Assembly (NCBI GenBank): GCA_937924855.1
Contig: CALEYQ010000073.1
Coordinates: forward strand, 11,036-75,035
From: an uncultured Bacteroidota bacterium
GTDB lineage: Bacteria; Bacteroidota; Bacteroidia; JADZBD01
DNA length: 64,000 nt
Reading direction: 5' to 3'
Below the pieces are notes generated by a model. The model saw only the letters and a program-made list of their open reading frames with translations. It had not been told where the DNA came from and did no database searches. Of the stretch, positions 17,178 through 26,421 are shown piece by piece. The position numbers and the translations under genes were made by a program. The number at the start of each line of letters is the position of its first letter. The stretch's first letter is position 1.

Positions 17178-19439
17178 ATGCTGAGATTCATAGGTAAACA
17201 CTTTAAATCCATTTCAGGTTTCGTCCTGATTTTCTATGCCCTGTTCTTTGCAGCTTCGGTTTACTACATAGGAACCCACCTTAAATTTAACTACGAACTC
17301 GAAAGCTTCTTTCCCGACAGCGACCCTTCTCTTGATTTCTACAAAGAACATTTATCCCGCTTCGAATCGGATCATGATGTGCTGCTCATTGCCCTGGAGA
17401 ATAAAAAAGGAATATTCAGTGCTGACTTTTTGCAAAAAGTTAACCGGCTGACCGGAGAATTAAAGGAACTTGAAAATGTCAGGCAGGTTTTTTCTCCCCT
17501 GAAACTGGTGCGCTACGCCCAGGATGGTCCTCTCATTACCCGAATTCCTTTTTTTCATCCCGGTTCGGATGAAAAGCTGGCCGCCGATTCGGTTCTGATT
17601 TCACAAACCCGGCACTTTGTCCGCAACTGGATAAATCCCCAAGCCGGATCGTTGCTGCTGATCGTGAAAACAATGCCGGGTATAGGTATTGATAAAACCA
17701 AAGAATTTCTGGATAAGGCCGAGCGGTTGTTGGAGGATTATGGTTTCGATGGGGTACACCTGGCAGGAAGGGTAAAGGCCCAGCTCTATATTGTTTCCAA
17801 TATGCAAAAGGAGTTTTTTATCCTGGCCGGTCTTACCCTATGTATCATCCTCGGGTTCCTTTGGTTTACCTTCCGTAATTTTTGGGGGATAGTGCTTCCG
17901 GTTCTTACCGTACTTCTCGGCCTGGTGGCTACACTTGATTTTGCACTATTTTTCGGAGAGGGAATTAATCTGCTTTCCATCATCATCCCAACCATTTTGT
18001 TTGTGGTGGGCATTTCCGATTCGGTTCATATTTTAAATAACTACTATTTCGAACTTAGAAACGGTACACCGAAAGACCAGGCCCTCCTTAATACCCTGAA
18101 GGATATTGGTTTCGCTACTTTTCTGACCGCCCTCACCGCATCGGTGGGTTTTGCTACCCTGTCAACACTCTCCATTCGTCCCATTGTCTGGTTTGGTATT
18201 TGCGCTGCCATGGGAATTCTTATTGTCTTCGCCATAAGCTTCACTTTTGTAATAGCAGCCCTCTATTTTCTTCCGGCCACCTTTCCCGAGCCCGGAAAGG
18301 GTCTGGTACGGGGAAGTTTTTTTGAAAAACTTTTGCCCAAGGTCTTTTCTTCACGGTTTAAAATTGCCTTTGCCTTCGGGATTTTACTGATTCCGGTTTT
18401 CATTGGAATTTCCCGCATCCGGGTAAATAACTTTTTTACCGAAGAATTGCGCGAAGGCGATCCCTATAAAAAGGATTTCGATTATTTCGACCGTATGCTG
18501 GGTGGAGTAAGACCCTTTGAACTGTCTTATGAAGTTAAAGGGCTTGAGCATGGAGTTTTGAATCCCGAAATTATAGCCAGGGTCGAAACTTTAACCGGGT
18601 ATCTTGAAAAAAATTACCAGGCGGGCGGAATTCTGTCACCTAATATTATGGTTAAATCGATGCATCAGATGTTGAAGGGTGGGGCAGAGGATGCTTTCAC
18701 CCTTCCGCAGGATTCTTCCGGTTATGTTAGCCTCTCCCCGCTGTTGTTGAGTTTTTCAGATAAAGAAGAGTTCAAAGCTCTTGTTTCCGGTGATTTGAGA
18801 TTCGGCCGCATTGCAGGAAGAATTCCCGATCTGGGTTCGGTGGAAGTTGCGCGGAGAAACGAGGAATTAAAAAAATATTTGAATACACTGTTTGACAAAA
18901 ATCAGGTTGAGTTTCGCATAACCGGGATTTCCGAAGTAATCGATTCCAATAACAATTACCTGACTTCCAATTTGCTCGACGGACTGTTTTATGAGTTGCT
19001 GGCCATTGGTTTAATAATGGGAACCTTGTTCAGGTCGTTCCGAATGACTGTTGTGTCCTTAATCCCGAATATTATTCCTCTTCTGTTTATCGGAGGATTA
19101 CTGGGATGGCTTGAAATTAATTTAAATCTGAGTAGTGCCATAATTTTCAATATTGCGTTTGGAATTACGGTAGATGACACCATTCACCTGCTGGCAGCTT
19201 ATAAATTGTTTTTGAGGAAAGGCCATTCCCGTGAAGAGGCCTTACGCCATGCCTATATGCATAGCGGAAAAGCAGTGACCATGACCAGTTTTATTCTATT
19301 TGGCGGATTTATCATTCTGACGGTTTCATCCTTTACCGGTATTCATAATACGGGGGTGCTGGTGAGTGCCACGCTGGGCATTGCGCTTTTGTCGGATCTG
19401 TTGCTTATGCCTCTGCTCCTGAAATGGTTCAAACAGTAG
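17178..19439 (+). CDS. RND/MMPL superfamily exporter
   Basis: The 753 aa protein has the two-fold RND layout: one N-terminal helix, a large periplasmic domain, a block of about five helices (residues ~215-375), then the same again. The fourth-helix-type motifs are S-D-S-V-H-I-L-N-N-Y-Y and D-D-T-I-H-L-L-A-A-Y. This is the hydrophobe/amphiphile MMPL-like group, which moves lipids, hopanoids or sterol-like molecules; the cargo cannot be told here. No membrane-fusion protein gene is adjacent. The gene runs 11 bases past the stop of the convergent aroE. Confidence 0.87.
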   Translation: MLRFIGKHFKSISGFVLIFYALFFAASVYYIGTHLKFNYELESFFPDSDPSLDFYKEHLSRFESDHDVLLIALENKKGIFSADFLQKVNRLTGELKELENVRQVFSPLKLVRYAQDGPLITRIPFFHPGSDEKLAADSVLISQTRHFVRNWINPQAGSLLLIVKTMPGIGIDKTKEFLDKAERLLEDYGFDGVHLAGRVKAQLYIVSNMQKEFFILAGLTLCIILGFLWFTFRNFWGIVLPVLTVLLGLVATLDFALFFGEGINLLSIIIPTILFVVGISDSVHILNNYYFELRNGTPKDQALLNTLKDIGFATFLTALTASVGFATLSTLSIRPIVWFGICAAMGILIVFAISFTFVIAALYFLPATFPEPGKGLVRGSFFEKLLPKVFSSRFKIAFAFGILLIPVFIGISRIRVNNFFTEELREGDPYKKDFDYFDRMLGGVRPFELSYEVKGLEHGVLNPEIIARVETLTGYLEKNYQAGGILSPNIMVKSMHQMLKGGAEDAFTLPQDSSGYVSLSPLLLSFSDKEEFKALVSGDLRFGRIAGRIPDLGSVEVARRNEELKKYLNTLFDKNQVEFRITGISEVIDSNNNYLTSNLLDGLFYELLAIGLIMGTLFRSFRMTVVSLIPNIIPLLFIGGLLGWLEINLNLSSAIIFNIAFGITVDDTIHLLAAYKLFLRKGHSREEALRHAYMHSGKAVTMTSFILFGGFIILTVSSFTGIHNTGVLVSATLGIALLSDLLLMPLLLKWFKQ

Positions 19440-20178
19440 CAGGAGCATTCCAGATTTTCCAGCTTTCCTCCGCCTGAATCTGAAGCATTTCCATTCCGTT
19501 TTTTGTTCCGGATCCCGCTTTTTCGCCCGCCATCAGGAATTTTGTTTTGGCAGGATTGTAAATGAGGTCATAAAGGAAATGCGATGGACCAAGGTCTCCG
19601 TAGGGTATATCCGGACAGTCTTCGGTATGGGGCAACATGCCGAGTGGGGTACAGTTGATGATCAGTTTTCTTTCCCTGATTATTCCGGAATCAATATCCA
19701 GGATTTTCATTTCTGATTTACTTTTTGGATTCCGTGCTGCAATAACGAAATCGATTTTCAGTTTCTTAAGGGCAAAAGCCACAGCTCCAGAAGAACCACC
19801 ATTTCCTATTATCAGGGCTTTTTCTGAAATAAAATTCAAGGGAAGGCTCCGTTCAAATCCAATCCAGTCGGTATTGTGCGCCATGATTTTTTGATTTCCA
19901 TGGTTGTAGTCAAACGACAGGACATTGCAAGCCCCAATGGCTTCAGTTTCCTGACTTTTCCCATCTGCATATTGTAATACGGCCTCCTTGTAGGGTATGG
20001 TAACATTAAGTCCGGCCGGCTTTTTTTCTTTAATCAGGTTCGGGAATTCTGAAATTTCAGACAGGGGGAACAGGCTGTAGTGGGCATCCCGGATTGATTC
20101 GCGTTGAAATTTTTCAAAAAAATACCCCGGAGAGAAGGAATGACTGAGGGGATAGCCGATCAGTCCGTAAGTTTTCAT
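19429..20178 (-). CDS. aroE: Shikimate dehydrogenase
   Basis: Reduces 3-dehydroshikimate to shikimate with NADPH in aromatic amino acid synthesis. The 249 aa protein shows the substrate site S-F-S-P near residue 15, catalytic Lys in N-V-T-I-P-Y-K, catalytic Asp in H-N-T-D-W-I-G, and the nucleotide site G-N-G-G-S-S-G-A. It is slightly shorter than the ~270 aa average. It overlaps the dedA-like gene by 4 bases and ends the minus-strand unit that begins with the rhodanese gene. Confidence 0.95.
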   Translation of the reverse strand: MKTYGLIGYPLSHSFSPGYFFEKFQRESIRDAHYSLFPLSEISEFPNLIKEKKPAGLNVTIPYKEAVLQYADGKSQETEAIGACNVLSFDYNHGNQKIMAHNTDWIGFERSLPLNFISEKALIIGNGGSSGAVAFALKKLKIDFVIAARNPKSKSEMKILDIDSGIIRERKLIINCTPLGMLPHTEDCPDIPYGDLGPSHFLYDLIYNPAKTKFLMAGEKAGSGTKNGMEMLQIQAEESWKIWNAPATV

Positions 20179-20822
20179 TTTTTAGAAAACTTTGCTTTAA
20201 TGATGGAATAAAAAATGGGAAGGAGAGAAATAAAAATAATCAGGAAAATTACTTTTTCGAAATTGTTTTTGATGATGGGAATGCCACCGAAATAATATCC
20301 GGCCAGGGTTAGTGAGGTAACCCAGAATAACCCTCCCACGATACAAAAAAGAATGTAACGGGTATAGTTCATCGCTCCCACGCCCGCAACAAAAGGGGCG
20401 AAGGTTCTGACGATGGGTACGAAGCGGGCAATGATGATGGTTTTTCCTCCGTGTTTTGCATAAAACTCCCGGGTTTTTTCAAGGTACTCTCTTTTGAGAA
20501 TGCGACGAAACCCGCGCATGTCGAATATCTTTTCACCAACATATTTTCCGATAAAATAATTGGTGTTGTCGCCCGCAATGGCAGACAGGAAAAGTAAGGG
20601 GATAAGGATCCAAACATTAAGGATTCCATTTTGGGCTGTGAGCATACCTGCGGCAAACAGCAGGGAGTCGCCCGGCAAAAAGGGTGTGGCAACCAAACCC
20701 GTTTCGCAAAAAATAATAAGGCAAAGGATGAGGTAAGTGGTAGTGCGATACTCCTGCATCAAGGCTTCGAGATGTTTGTCGAGGTGCAGGAAAAAATCAA
20801 TAAAATCCTTCAGCAGTTCCAA
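20175..20822 (-). CDS. DedA family membrane protein
   Basis: A 215 aa DedA/VTT-domain protein: T-P-F-L-P-G-D-S-L-L-F near residue 47, the basic R-F-V-P-I-V-R-T-F motif near 130, and helices on either side. Family members act in undecaprenyl-phosphate or phospholipid flipping and membrane-potential upkeep. The only reasonable start is TTG, which gives the usual N-terminus (M-E-L-L-K-D-F-I-D-F-F-L-H); no ATG precedes the first helix except one at codon 22. It lies 7 bases downstream of the rhodanese gene. Confidence 0.9.
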   Translation of the reverse strand: MELLKDFIDFFLHLDKHLEALMQEYRTTTYLILCLIIFCETGLVATPFLPGDSLLFAAGMLTAQNGILNVWILIPLLFLSAIAGDNTNYFIGKYVGEKIFDMRGFRRILKREYLEKTREFYAKHGGKTIIIARFVPIVRTFAPFVAGVGAMNYTRYILFCIVGGLFWVTSLTLAGYYFGGIPIIKNNFEKVIFLIIFISLLPIFYSIIKAKFSKK

Positions 20823-20829
20823 GAGCGGT

Positions 20830-21147
20830 TCAGTACTTAGTTACACTGGGGTCAACTTCATTGGCCCAGGCCAGGATCCCACCCTTCAGATTATAAAGAT
20901 TTTCATAGCCGTGTTGGGTTTCCAGGGCCTGAATAACGGCTCCTGACCTGGCTCCGCTGCGACAATGAATAATAACTTTTGTGTCGCGTCGGATTTTATC
21001 CAGATTATTCATGATTTCACCCATGGGAATAAACTCTCCGCCAATCTGGCAAATTTCCAGTTCGTGTGCTTCCCGCACATCGATAAGCTGAAAATCAGCT
21101 TTTTGGTCCATAAGGGCTTTGAGTTCAGCGACAGTGATTTCTTTCAT
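20830..21147 (-). CDS. Single-domain rhodanese-like sulfurtransferase
   Basis: A 105 aa single rhodanese domain. The active-site loop C-R-S-G-A-R is intact, preceded by I-D-V-R-E-A-H-E and followed by L-K-G-G-I-L-A-W. The six-residue loop fits a sulfur carrier or transferase. The physiological donor and acceptor are unknown. First gene of the unit rhodanese-dedA-aroE; a near-consensus -7 box (TATTTTCG) lies about 20 bases upstream. Confidence 0.9.
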   Translation of the reverse strand: MKEITVAELKALMDQKADFQLIDVREAHELEICQIGGEFIPMGEIMNNLDKIRRDTKVIIHCRSGARSGAVIQALETQHGYENLYNLKGGILAWANEVDPSVTKY

Positions 21148-21212
21148 GGCCGGAAATTTTTGGACTCCGAAAATACTAATAAATAATGAATTCCCGGAAA
21201 CTCCGGCTCTAC

Positions 21213-21989
21213 CTACTGATTTTTGAGGTTTTCAGGTAGAAAGGTGTGAAAAGTGTCGCCGCGTAAACCCAGACGGAGGCATTCAAGGGGAATAACATCG
21301 TCGAGCCCGATATTACCCAAATTTACATTGGCACCGAAATGTTTAACAAACCAAACCTGTTGGTTTTTAAGGGGAGTTTCCCAGATTATTTTTTCGGTTT
21401 TTACTTTGGCTGTAATTTTGTTAATGAGCAAGGTGTGTGTGGCGCCACTCCTGTGAAAAATTCCAACATTACCGCCCTCGCGTGCCTCGGCAATCAGTCT
21501 CCAGGTCCCTGCATTCAACTCGGCCGTCATCATCGAAATCCATTTAGCGGGATGAATAATTATTCCTTCTTCCTTGGATCCCACCTCGGATAAAACCGTA
21601 AATTCTTTCGCAAGGGTCTCGATGTATTCGCATTTCTTTTTATGCGGAATGTTAATGGAGCCATCCGAAACCTCACAGGTGTCGAGGCCCAGCTTTCCAA
21701 GTAATTTCTGGTAATCCTTAAATTGTCCTCTCACCAGAAATACTTCAAAGAGGGTGCCACCAAGAAAAACACGAATGCCGGCCTTTTGATATAGTTTTAT
21801 TTTTTCTTCCAGGTTGGGGGTGAGGTAAGAAGTGCCAAACCCAAGCTTAACCAGGTCAACATACGGTCCGCAGGAATCCACAAAAGCCTCGGCCTGTTTA
21901 AGGCCTACTCCCTTGTCCATTACCATGGTTAGTCCGTTTTTCCTTGGTGGACTTGTCCGCTCAGGAATGTGTTTTAAGGGGAAGTTCAT
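21213..21989 (-). CDS. Phosphosulfolactate synthase (ComA family)
   Basis: The 258 aa TIM-barrel protein matches the ComA family: R-K-N-G-L-T-M-V-M-D-K-G near the N-terminus, V-D-L-V-K-L-G-F-G-T-S, V-F-L-G-G-T-L-F-E, C-E-V-S-D-G-S and L-S-E-V-G-S-K. ComA adds sulfite to phosphoenolpyruvate to give phosphosulfolactate, the first step of one coenzyme M route. In Bacteroidota the enzyme occurs without methanogenesis; sulfolactate or sulfonolipid-related metabolism has been considered. No comB or comC homologue is nearby. It is 15 bases downstream of a TPR gene and shares its promoter. Confidence 0.88.
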   Translation of the reverse strand: MNFPLKHIPERTSPPRKNGLTMVMDKGVGLKQAEAFVDSCGPYVDLVKLGFGTSYLTPNLEEKIKLYQKAGIRVFLGGTLFEVFLVRGQFKDYQKLLGKLGLDTCEVSDGSINIPHKKKCEYIETLAKEFTVLSEVGSKEEGIIIHPAKWISMMTAELNAGTWRLIAEAREGGNVGIFHRSGATHTLLINKITAKVKTEKIIWETPLKNQQVWFVKHFGANVNLGNIGLDDVIPLECLRLGLRGDTFHTFLPENLKNQ

Positions 21990-22004
21990 AAGGGGAGAGG
22001 GAGT

Positions 22005-23408
22005 TTATTTTCGGTATGAGTCGATCACTTCACAAAGCACACTGTTTTCCTTTAGTTCCGGATGAAATTGAAAAAGCTGTTCGTGATTTTCGAAATCCAT
22101 GCTGAGGGCATTATGCAGATATTCCAAAGCGGTTTGTCTTTGACCGGAGGAAATAAGCAGGGAGGCCAGGCGGTATTGCAGACTGGCACTACCGGGGTTG
22201 CATTTCACACCTTCCGAAAGCGCTTCCATGGCATCATTATCCTGCTCCTGATCAATAAGAACCGAGGCTAAGTCGATCCAGCACTCCTCACATTCAGGAT
22301 CCAGTTCCAGACTTTTTCGGTAAGCCTGTTCTCCTTCCTCCAGAAATCCCAGCCGGTGCTGAACATCGCCGTATATATGCCAGAATTCTGCGGTATGTGG
22401 AGAGAGCTCAAGTCCTTTTTTGATGTAATGAATACCCTCGCCAATGCGGTTTTGAAGATCCAGCACCATGCCCATTCCCACCCAGGCATCAGAAAATTTC
22501 GGATCCAGGGAAGTGGCTTTTGAATAATGAATCAGGGCCTGATCCAGATTTCCCATTTTTTCATAGCACTCGCCCAAATAATAAAAGGTAAGCGCATCCG
22601 GATCTTCATGATTCAGGGTTTCTTCAAAGGTGGCAAGGGCCTCTTCAAATCTTTCAAGATGTGCCAGTGCATTTCCTTTGTTGAACATTGCCGAAGAAAA
22701 ATTCTCATCAATGGCCAGGGCATAATCATAAGCTTCAATGGCCTTTTCGTATTTCCCGGCCCGGCTATAGGAAAGACCCAGGTTAAACCAGGCCGATTCT
22801 GAATAGGGGTTCTCATCGAGAAACTTCTCGAAAAATTCAATAGCTGCCGAATCCTGATTTACATTGTCGAAGCAATAGGAAATTTCATACAAGGCCGAAG
22901 AATTGTCGGGGTTGGCAGCCAGGCTTTTCTTTAAATAAAATATGGCGTTATCAAACTGGCTGATATTCTCATATTCATAAGCCATATATAAATAAATCTC
23001 GTCGCGGTGACCGGTATCGAGCCGGGCGGCTTCCTTGAAGCAATCTATGGCCTGGTCGGAAAGCCCCATTATGCTATATGTGCCTCCCCTAACCATGTAT
23101 ATTTCAGGGTTTTGGGGCTCAATAGCTTCGGCATTACTTAAAATGTTCAGGGCTTCCTTGGTGTTTCCGGTTGAAGAAAGAATCTGAGCCTTGCGCAGTA
23201 AAAACCCTACCGAAAAGGGATAATGTCTTTCAGCCAGACTTATGGCTTTCAGGGCTTTGGAAGCTTGATTGATATCAATGTAATAGTCAATGATTTCCTC
23301 AAACTCCTCACTGTCAAAAAAGTAGGAACCACCTTCCGCCAACATATTCTCATACCGTTCTACAATCTCTGGCCGGGGTTCCGGTTTGAATCCGCTCTCT
23401 TCCGTCAT
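22005..23408 (-). CDS. Tetratricopeptide repeat protein
   Basis: A 467 aa soluble protein made almost wholly of TPR units (at least ten 34-residue repeats; typical pieces are A-W-F-N-L-G-L-S-Y-S-R-A-G-K-Y-E-K-A and A-L-I-H-Y-S-K-A-T-S-L-D-P). No signal peptide or enzyme domain. It is acidic and likely a cytoplasmic scaffold. It is first in a unit with phosphosulfolactate synthase, and TPR genes next to that gene recur in Bacteroidota, but the link is unexplained. Confidence 0.88.
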   Translation of the reverse strand: MTEESGFKPEPRPEIVERYENMLAEGGSYFFDSEEFEEIIDYYIDINQASKALKAISLAERHYPFSVGFLLRKAQILSSTGNTKEALNILSNAEAIEPQNPEIYMVRGGTYSIMGLSDQAIDCFKEAARLDTGHRDEIYLYMAYEYENISQFDNAIFYLKKSLAANPDNSSALYEISYCFDNVNQDSAAIEFFEKFLDENPYSESAWFNLGLSYSRAGKYEKAIEAYDYALAIDENFSSAMFNKGNALAHLERFEEALATFEETLNHEDPDALTFYYLGECYEKMGNLDQALIHYSKATSLDPKFSDAWVGMGMVLDLQNRIGEGIHYIKKGLELSPHTAEFWHIYGDVQHRLGFLEEGEQAYRKSLELDPECEECWIDLASVLIDQEQDNDAMEALSEGVKCNPGSASLQYRLASLLISSGQRQTALEYLHNALSMDFENHEQLFQFHPELKENSVLCEVIDSYRK

Positions 23409-23425
23409 TAGTTTCTTTTACAAAA

Positions 23426-23433
23426 CAAAGTTA
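23426..23433 (-). promoter_or_regulatory. -7 box TAACTTTG of the TPR-phosphosulfolactate synthase unit
   Basis: An exact TAnnTTTG match lies 17 bases before the TPR gene start, in the divergent spacer with glmM. Confidence 0.55.
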
Positions 23434-23523
23434 GAAATAATACGTAGGAATTGCATCAGGGTTCCATATTTTAAAAACAAGGGGATGTTAAAAAAAACTA
23501 ATTCCCCCGTGCCCCTTAAAATT

Positions 23524-23531
23524 TATCTTTG
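23524..23531 (+). promoter_or_regulatory. -7 box TATCTTTG of glmM
   Basis: An exact TAnnTTTG match lies 24 bases before the glmM ATG and covers an alternative upstream TTG codon, which rules that start out. Confidence 0.55.
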
Positions 23532-23555
23532 TGTCCCCTAAATCGTTTTTTGCTG

Positions 23556-24971
23556 ATGGCCTTAATTAAATCGATATCAGGTATTCGTGGTACTATTGGC
23601 GGACTTCCCGGTGAGGGTCTTAGTCCGGTGGATGTTGTTGGGTTTGCCGCTGCTTATGGCACCTGGATTAAATCCCAGACCAAATCGAAGAAAATAAAGG
23701 TTGTTTTGGGACGCGATGCCCGGATTTCCGGTCCACTGGTTTCGGGCCTGGTTTCTTCAACCCTGATCGGCATGGGAATTTCGGTGGTAGACCTCGGATT
23801 ATCGACCACGCCTACCGTAGAAATGGCCGTAGTGTTCGAAAAAGCCGATGGGGGCATTATCATTACCGCTTCCCACAACCCAAAAAACTGGAACGCCCTG
23901 AAACTATTAAATAATAAAGGGGAGTTTGTCAGCGAATCCGACGGGAAAACTATTCTGAAGCTTGCTGCCAAAGGAGAGTTTCAGTTTGCCGAAACCAATG
24001 CCCTGGGAACCTATTCCGAGGACGAAACCTATCTTGATAAACACATCGAAGCCATCCTGGGTTTGAAGTGGGTTAACAAAGAAGCCATCCAGGCGGCCAA
24101 CTTTCGCATAGTTTTGGACGCCGTGAACAGTTCCGGAGGCTTTGCCGTTCCGCGACTTCTGAATGCCCTTGGCGTGGAGCATATCATTGAACTGAATTGT
24201 GTTCCCGACGGAAATTTTGCCCACAACCCGGAACCGCTTCCCGAACACCTGCGCGACCTGTCGAAAGCGGTGGTTAAAAATAAAGCCCATCTGGGCATTT
24301 CCGTAGATCCCGATGTTGACCGACTGGCCCTGGTTTGCGAGGATGGGGAAATGTTTGGCGAGGAATATACCCTGGTTGCCGTGGCCGATTATGTGTTGAA
24401 GTCGGCCGGCAAAAAGAATCCCGTAACGGTTTCCAACCTTTCATCTACCCGTGCCCTGAAAGACATTACGGAAAAGGCCGGCGGCACCTACTTTGCTTCG
24501 GCCGTGGGTGAAGTGCATGTGGTGGAATGCATGAAAAAGAACAATGCCCTCATCGGAGGAGAAGGAAACGGTGGCATCATTTTGCCTGAGCTGCATTACG
24601 GAAGAGATGCCCTTGCAGGCATTGCTCTTTTCCTGAGCCATCTGGCACAATTCGGAAAGTCCTGTTCCATGCTGCGCAGCACCTATCCCGATTATTTTAT
24701 TTCCAAAAATAAAATTGAACTCAATCCGGATATTAATGTGGATAAAATCATTGCCGGGATAAAAGAGAAATACGCCCGTCAGCCCATGAACGAAATCGAC
24801 GGGTTGAAAATTGAGTTTGAAAAGGAGTGGGTTCACCTGCGTCGCTCAAATACCGAACCCATCATCCGGATTTTTTCAGAAAGCGAAAGCGAAACCACGG
24901 CCGAAAACCTGGCCCGGAAAATCATCAGCGATATCCGCGATCTGATCAAAAAACAGCAGGTTAGCGCCTGA
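23556..24971 (+). CDS. glmM: Phosphoglucosamine mutase
   Basis: Interconverts glucosamine-6- and -1-phosphate for peptidoglycan and LPS precursors. The 471 aa alpha-D-phosphohexomutase has S-G-I-R-G-T at the N-terminus, the phosphoserine loop T-A-S-H-N-P, metal loop D-P-D-V-D-R, sugar loop G-E-G-N-G-G and phosphate loop R-R-S-N-T-E-P. The gapped phosphate loop (S-N-T-E-P in place of S-G-T-E-P) is a mild variant. Phosphomannomutase activity cannot be excluded by sequence alone; length and overall match favour GlmM as used in Bacteroidota. Confidence 0.88.
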   Translation: MALIKSISGIRGTIGGLPGEGLSPVDVVGFAAAYGTWIKSQTKSKKIKVVLGRDARISGPLVSGLVSSTLIGMGISVVDLGLSTTPTVEMAVVFEKADGGIIITASHNPKNWNALKLLNNKGEFVSESDGKTILKLAAKGEFQFAETNALGTYSEDETYLDKHIEAILGLKWVNKEAIQAANFRIVLDAVNSSGGFAVPRLLNALGVEHIIELNCVPDGNFAHNPEPLPEHLRDLSKAVVKNKAHLGISVDPDVDRLALVCEDGEMFGEEYTLVAVADYVLKSAGKKNPVTVSNLSSTRALKDITEKAGGTYFASAVGEVHVVECMKKNNALIGGEGNGGIILPELHYGRDALAGIALFLSHLAQFGKSCSMLRSTYPDYFISKNKIELNPDINVDKIIAGIKEKYARQPMNEIDGLKIEFEKEWVHLRRSNTEPIIRIFSESESETTAENLARKIISDIRDLIKKQQVSA

Positions 24972-24979
24972 TTATTTCC

Positions 24980-24987
24980 TAACTTTA
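24980..24987 (+). promoter_or_regulatory. Near-consensus -7 box TAACTTTA of dapF
   Basis: One mismatch to TAnnTTTG, located 9 bases before the GTG start and directly after the glmM stop. It suggests dapF can be transcribed on its own with almost no leader. Confidence 0.4.
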
Positions 24988-24996
24988 CGGGAAGCC

Positions 24997-25788
24997 GTGA
25001 AAGTGGAATTTCAGAAATACGAAGGTGCGGGTAATGACTTCATCGTTATAGACAACCGCCGTAAAACTTTTCCCGAACCCGATTCCGAACTTATTGCACG
25101 CCTGTGCGACCGCCGGTTTGGTATTGGCGCCGACGGTATTATGATTCTTAAGGAACATCCTGAGTTCGACTTCGAAATGGTTTACTATAACCGCGATGGA
25201 TCCAAATCCCTTTGTGGAAACGGAAGCAGGTGCGTTACCCGGTTTTCTTTTGAGCGGGGTATAATCGGCGAAAAAACCACTTTTGTTACCACCGACGGAC
25301 CCCATGATGCTTTTATTTCCGGCGATCTGGTTTCCCTGTACATGAAAGAAGGAATTAAAGTGAGCCGGGAAAACGGTCACTTTTATGCCGACACAGGCTC
25401 TCCCCATGTGGTTGTGTTTGTTGAAAATCTGGACGATTTTCTGGTAGTTGAGGAGGGAAGAAAAATCCGCAACTCAGCTCCCTTTGCCAAAGAAGGGGTA
25501 AATGTAAATTTTGTGGAATGGGTGGAATTTCCCGAGGCTCCCGTATTGAAAATACGCACCTATGAACGGGGTGTTGAAGACGAAACCCTGAGTTGCGGAA
25601 CCGGAATTACCGCCTCGGCCCTTGTAGCTGATTCATTGGGCAAAAATTCATCAGACGGTTATGTGAAACTACTTTCCAGAGGAGGGTTTCAGGAAGTGTT
25701 TTTTGAACCCCAAAACGGGGTTTATAATAAAGTGGTTCTGAGAGGACCTGCGCGCTTTGTTTTTAAAGGAGAAATTGATGTCGATTGA
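24997..25788 (+). CDS. dapF: Diaminopimelate epimerase
   Basis: Converts LL- to meso-diaminopimelate for lysine and peptidoglycan. The 263 aa protein carries both catalytic cysteines: C in L-C-G-N-G-S-R-C (first half) and C in L-S-C-G-T-G-I-T (second half). The GTG start gives the canonical N-terminus (K-V-E-F-Q-K-Y-E-G-A-G-N-D-F). It is 25 bases downstream of glmM and overlaps the next gene by 11 bases, forming a small cell-wall cluster. Confidence 0.95.
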   Translation: MKVEFQKYEGAGNDFIVIDNRRKTFPEPDSELIARLCDRRFGIGADGIMILKEHPEFDFEMVYYNRDGSKSLCGNGSRCVTRFSFERGIIGEKTTFVTTDGPHDAFISGDLVSLYMKEGIKVSRENGHFYADTGSPHVVVFVENLDDFLVVEEGRKIRNSAPFAKEGVNVNFVEWVEFPEAPVLKIRTYERGVEDETLSCGTGITASALVADSLGKNSSDGYVKLLSRGGFQEVFFEPQNGVYNKVVLRGPARFVFKGEIDVD

Positions 25789-26350
25789 TATTGAACACAA
25801 AGTAATTTTTGACGGTTCGGGCGACCTGCACCTTTCTGGTGTTTTGCCGGCACGGGAAGCTTCCCTGAAATCAGGTGTTTATCTGGTAATGCTCAATCCC
25901 CATTTGGGTCCCCCGCATCTGTATCTGTTGGTGGAGGGCGGGCTCTTTTCCCTATCGGTTTCAGGGGTTAAAATGAATCAGGCTTTGGGGCCTTTTTTAC
26001 AATGGCTTTTGAGAACCGGAAAAGGAGCCATGTTTGTGGAACTATTCCTTCCCGAAATATTCCAAATGCGGGATGTGCATGATAAAATCCGGGAGATTTT
26101 TGCGGCTTACCCTGAGGCCGGTGCCCCCGGTATTACCTGCCTGAGCCCCATCCGCGATTTTTGCTCTGAAATTATCCACCCTGAGACCGCTCAAAGCCGG
26201 CTTATTTTCGACCTGCTTCCCTGCCTGGAAAGAGTCTCCGGAATCGGCAGTGTTTCCCAGATTAATCTCGGTTCCTACCTGTATTCCGATACCTTCCGCC
26301 TGAAAAAATATTCCCTTGAGACCGTTTTTTCATCCATGGAGAATGGTTGA
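25778..26350 (+). CDS. Unknown protein coupled to dapF, 190 aa
   Basis: Not recognised. Soluble, mixed alpha/beta, no signal peptide or membrane helix. It has a hydrophobic stretch S-G-V-Y-L-V-M-L-N-P-H-L-G-P-P-H-L-Y near residue 40 and a Cys-containing G-I-T-C-L-S-P-I-R-D-F-C near 125. The ATG inside the dapF 3' end is chosen, giving an 11-base overlap and so tight translational coupling; an earlier TTG would overlap by 32. The context would allow a cell-wall role, but nothing in the protein itself shows one. Confidence 0.65.
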   Translation: MSIDIEHKVIFDGSGDLHLSGVLPAREASLKSGVYLVMLNPHLGPPHLYLLVEGGLFSLSVSGVKMNQALGPFLQWLLRTGKGAMFVELFLPEIFQMRDVHDKIREIFAAYPEAGAPGITCLSPIRDFCSEIIHPETAQSRLIFDLLPCLERVSGIGSVSQINLGSYLYSDTFRLKKYSLETVFSSMENG

Positions 26351-26401
26351 TTAATTCATAATAATTACCTCGTCCCGCCCTGTCCTTTCCCCTGCTTTTT
26401 C

Positions 26402-26409
26402 TACCTTTG
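26402..26409 (+). promoter_or_regulatory. -7 box TACCTTTG of guaA
   Basis: An exact TAnnTTTG match ends 12 bases before the guaA ATG. Confidence 0.55.
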
Positions 26410-26421
26410 AGGCCTTAATTT

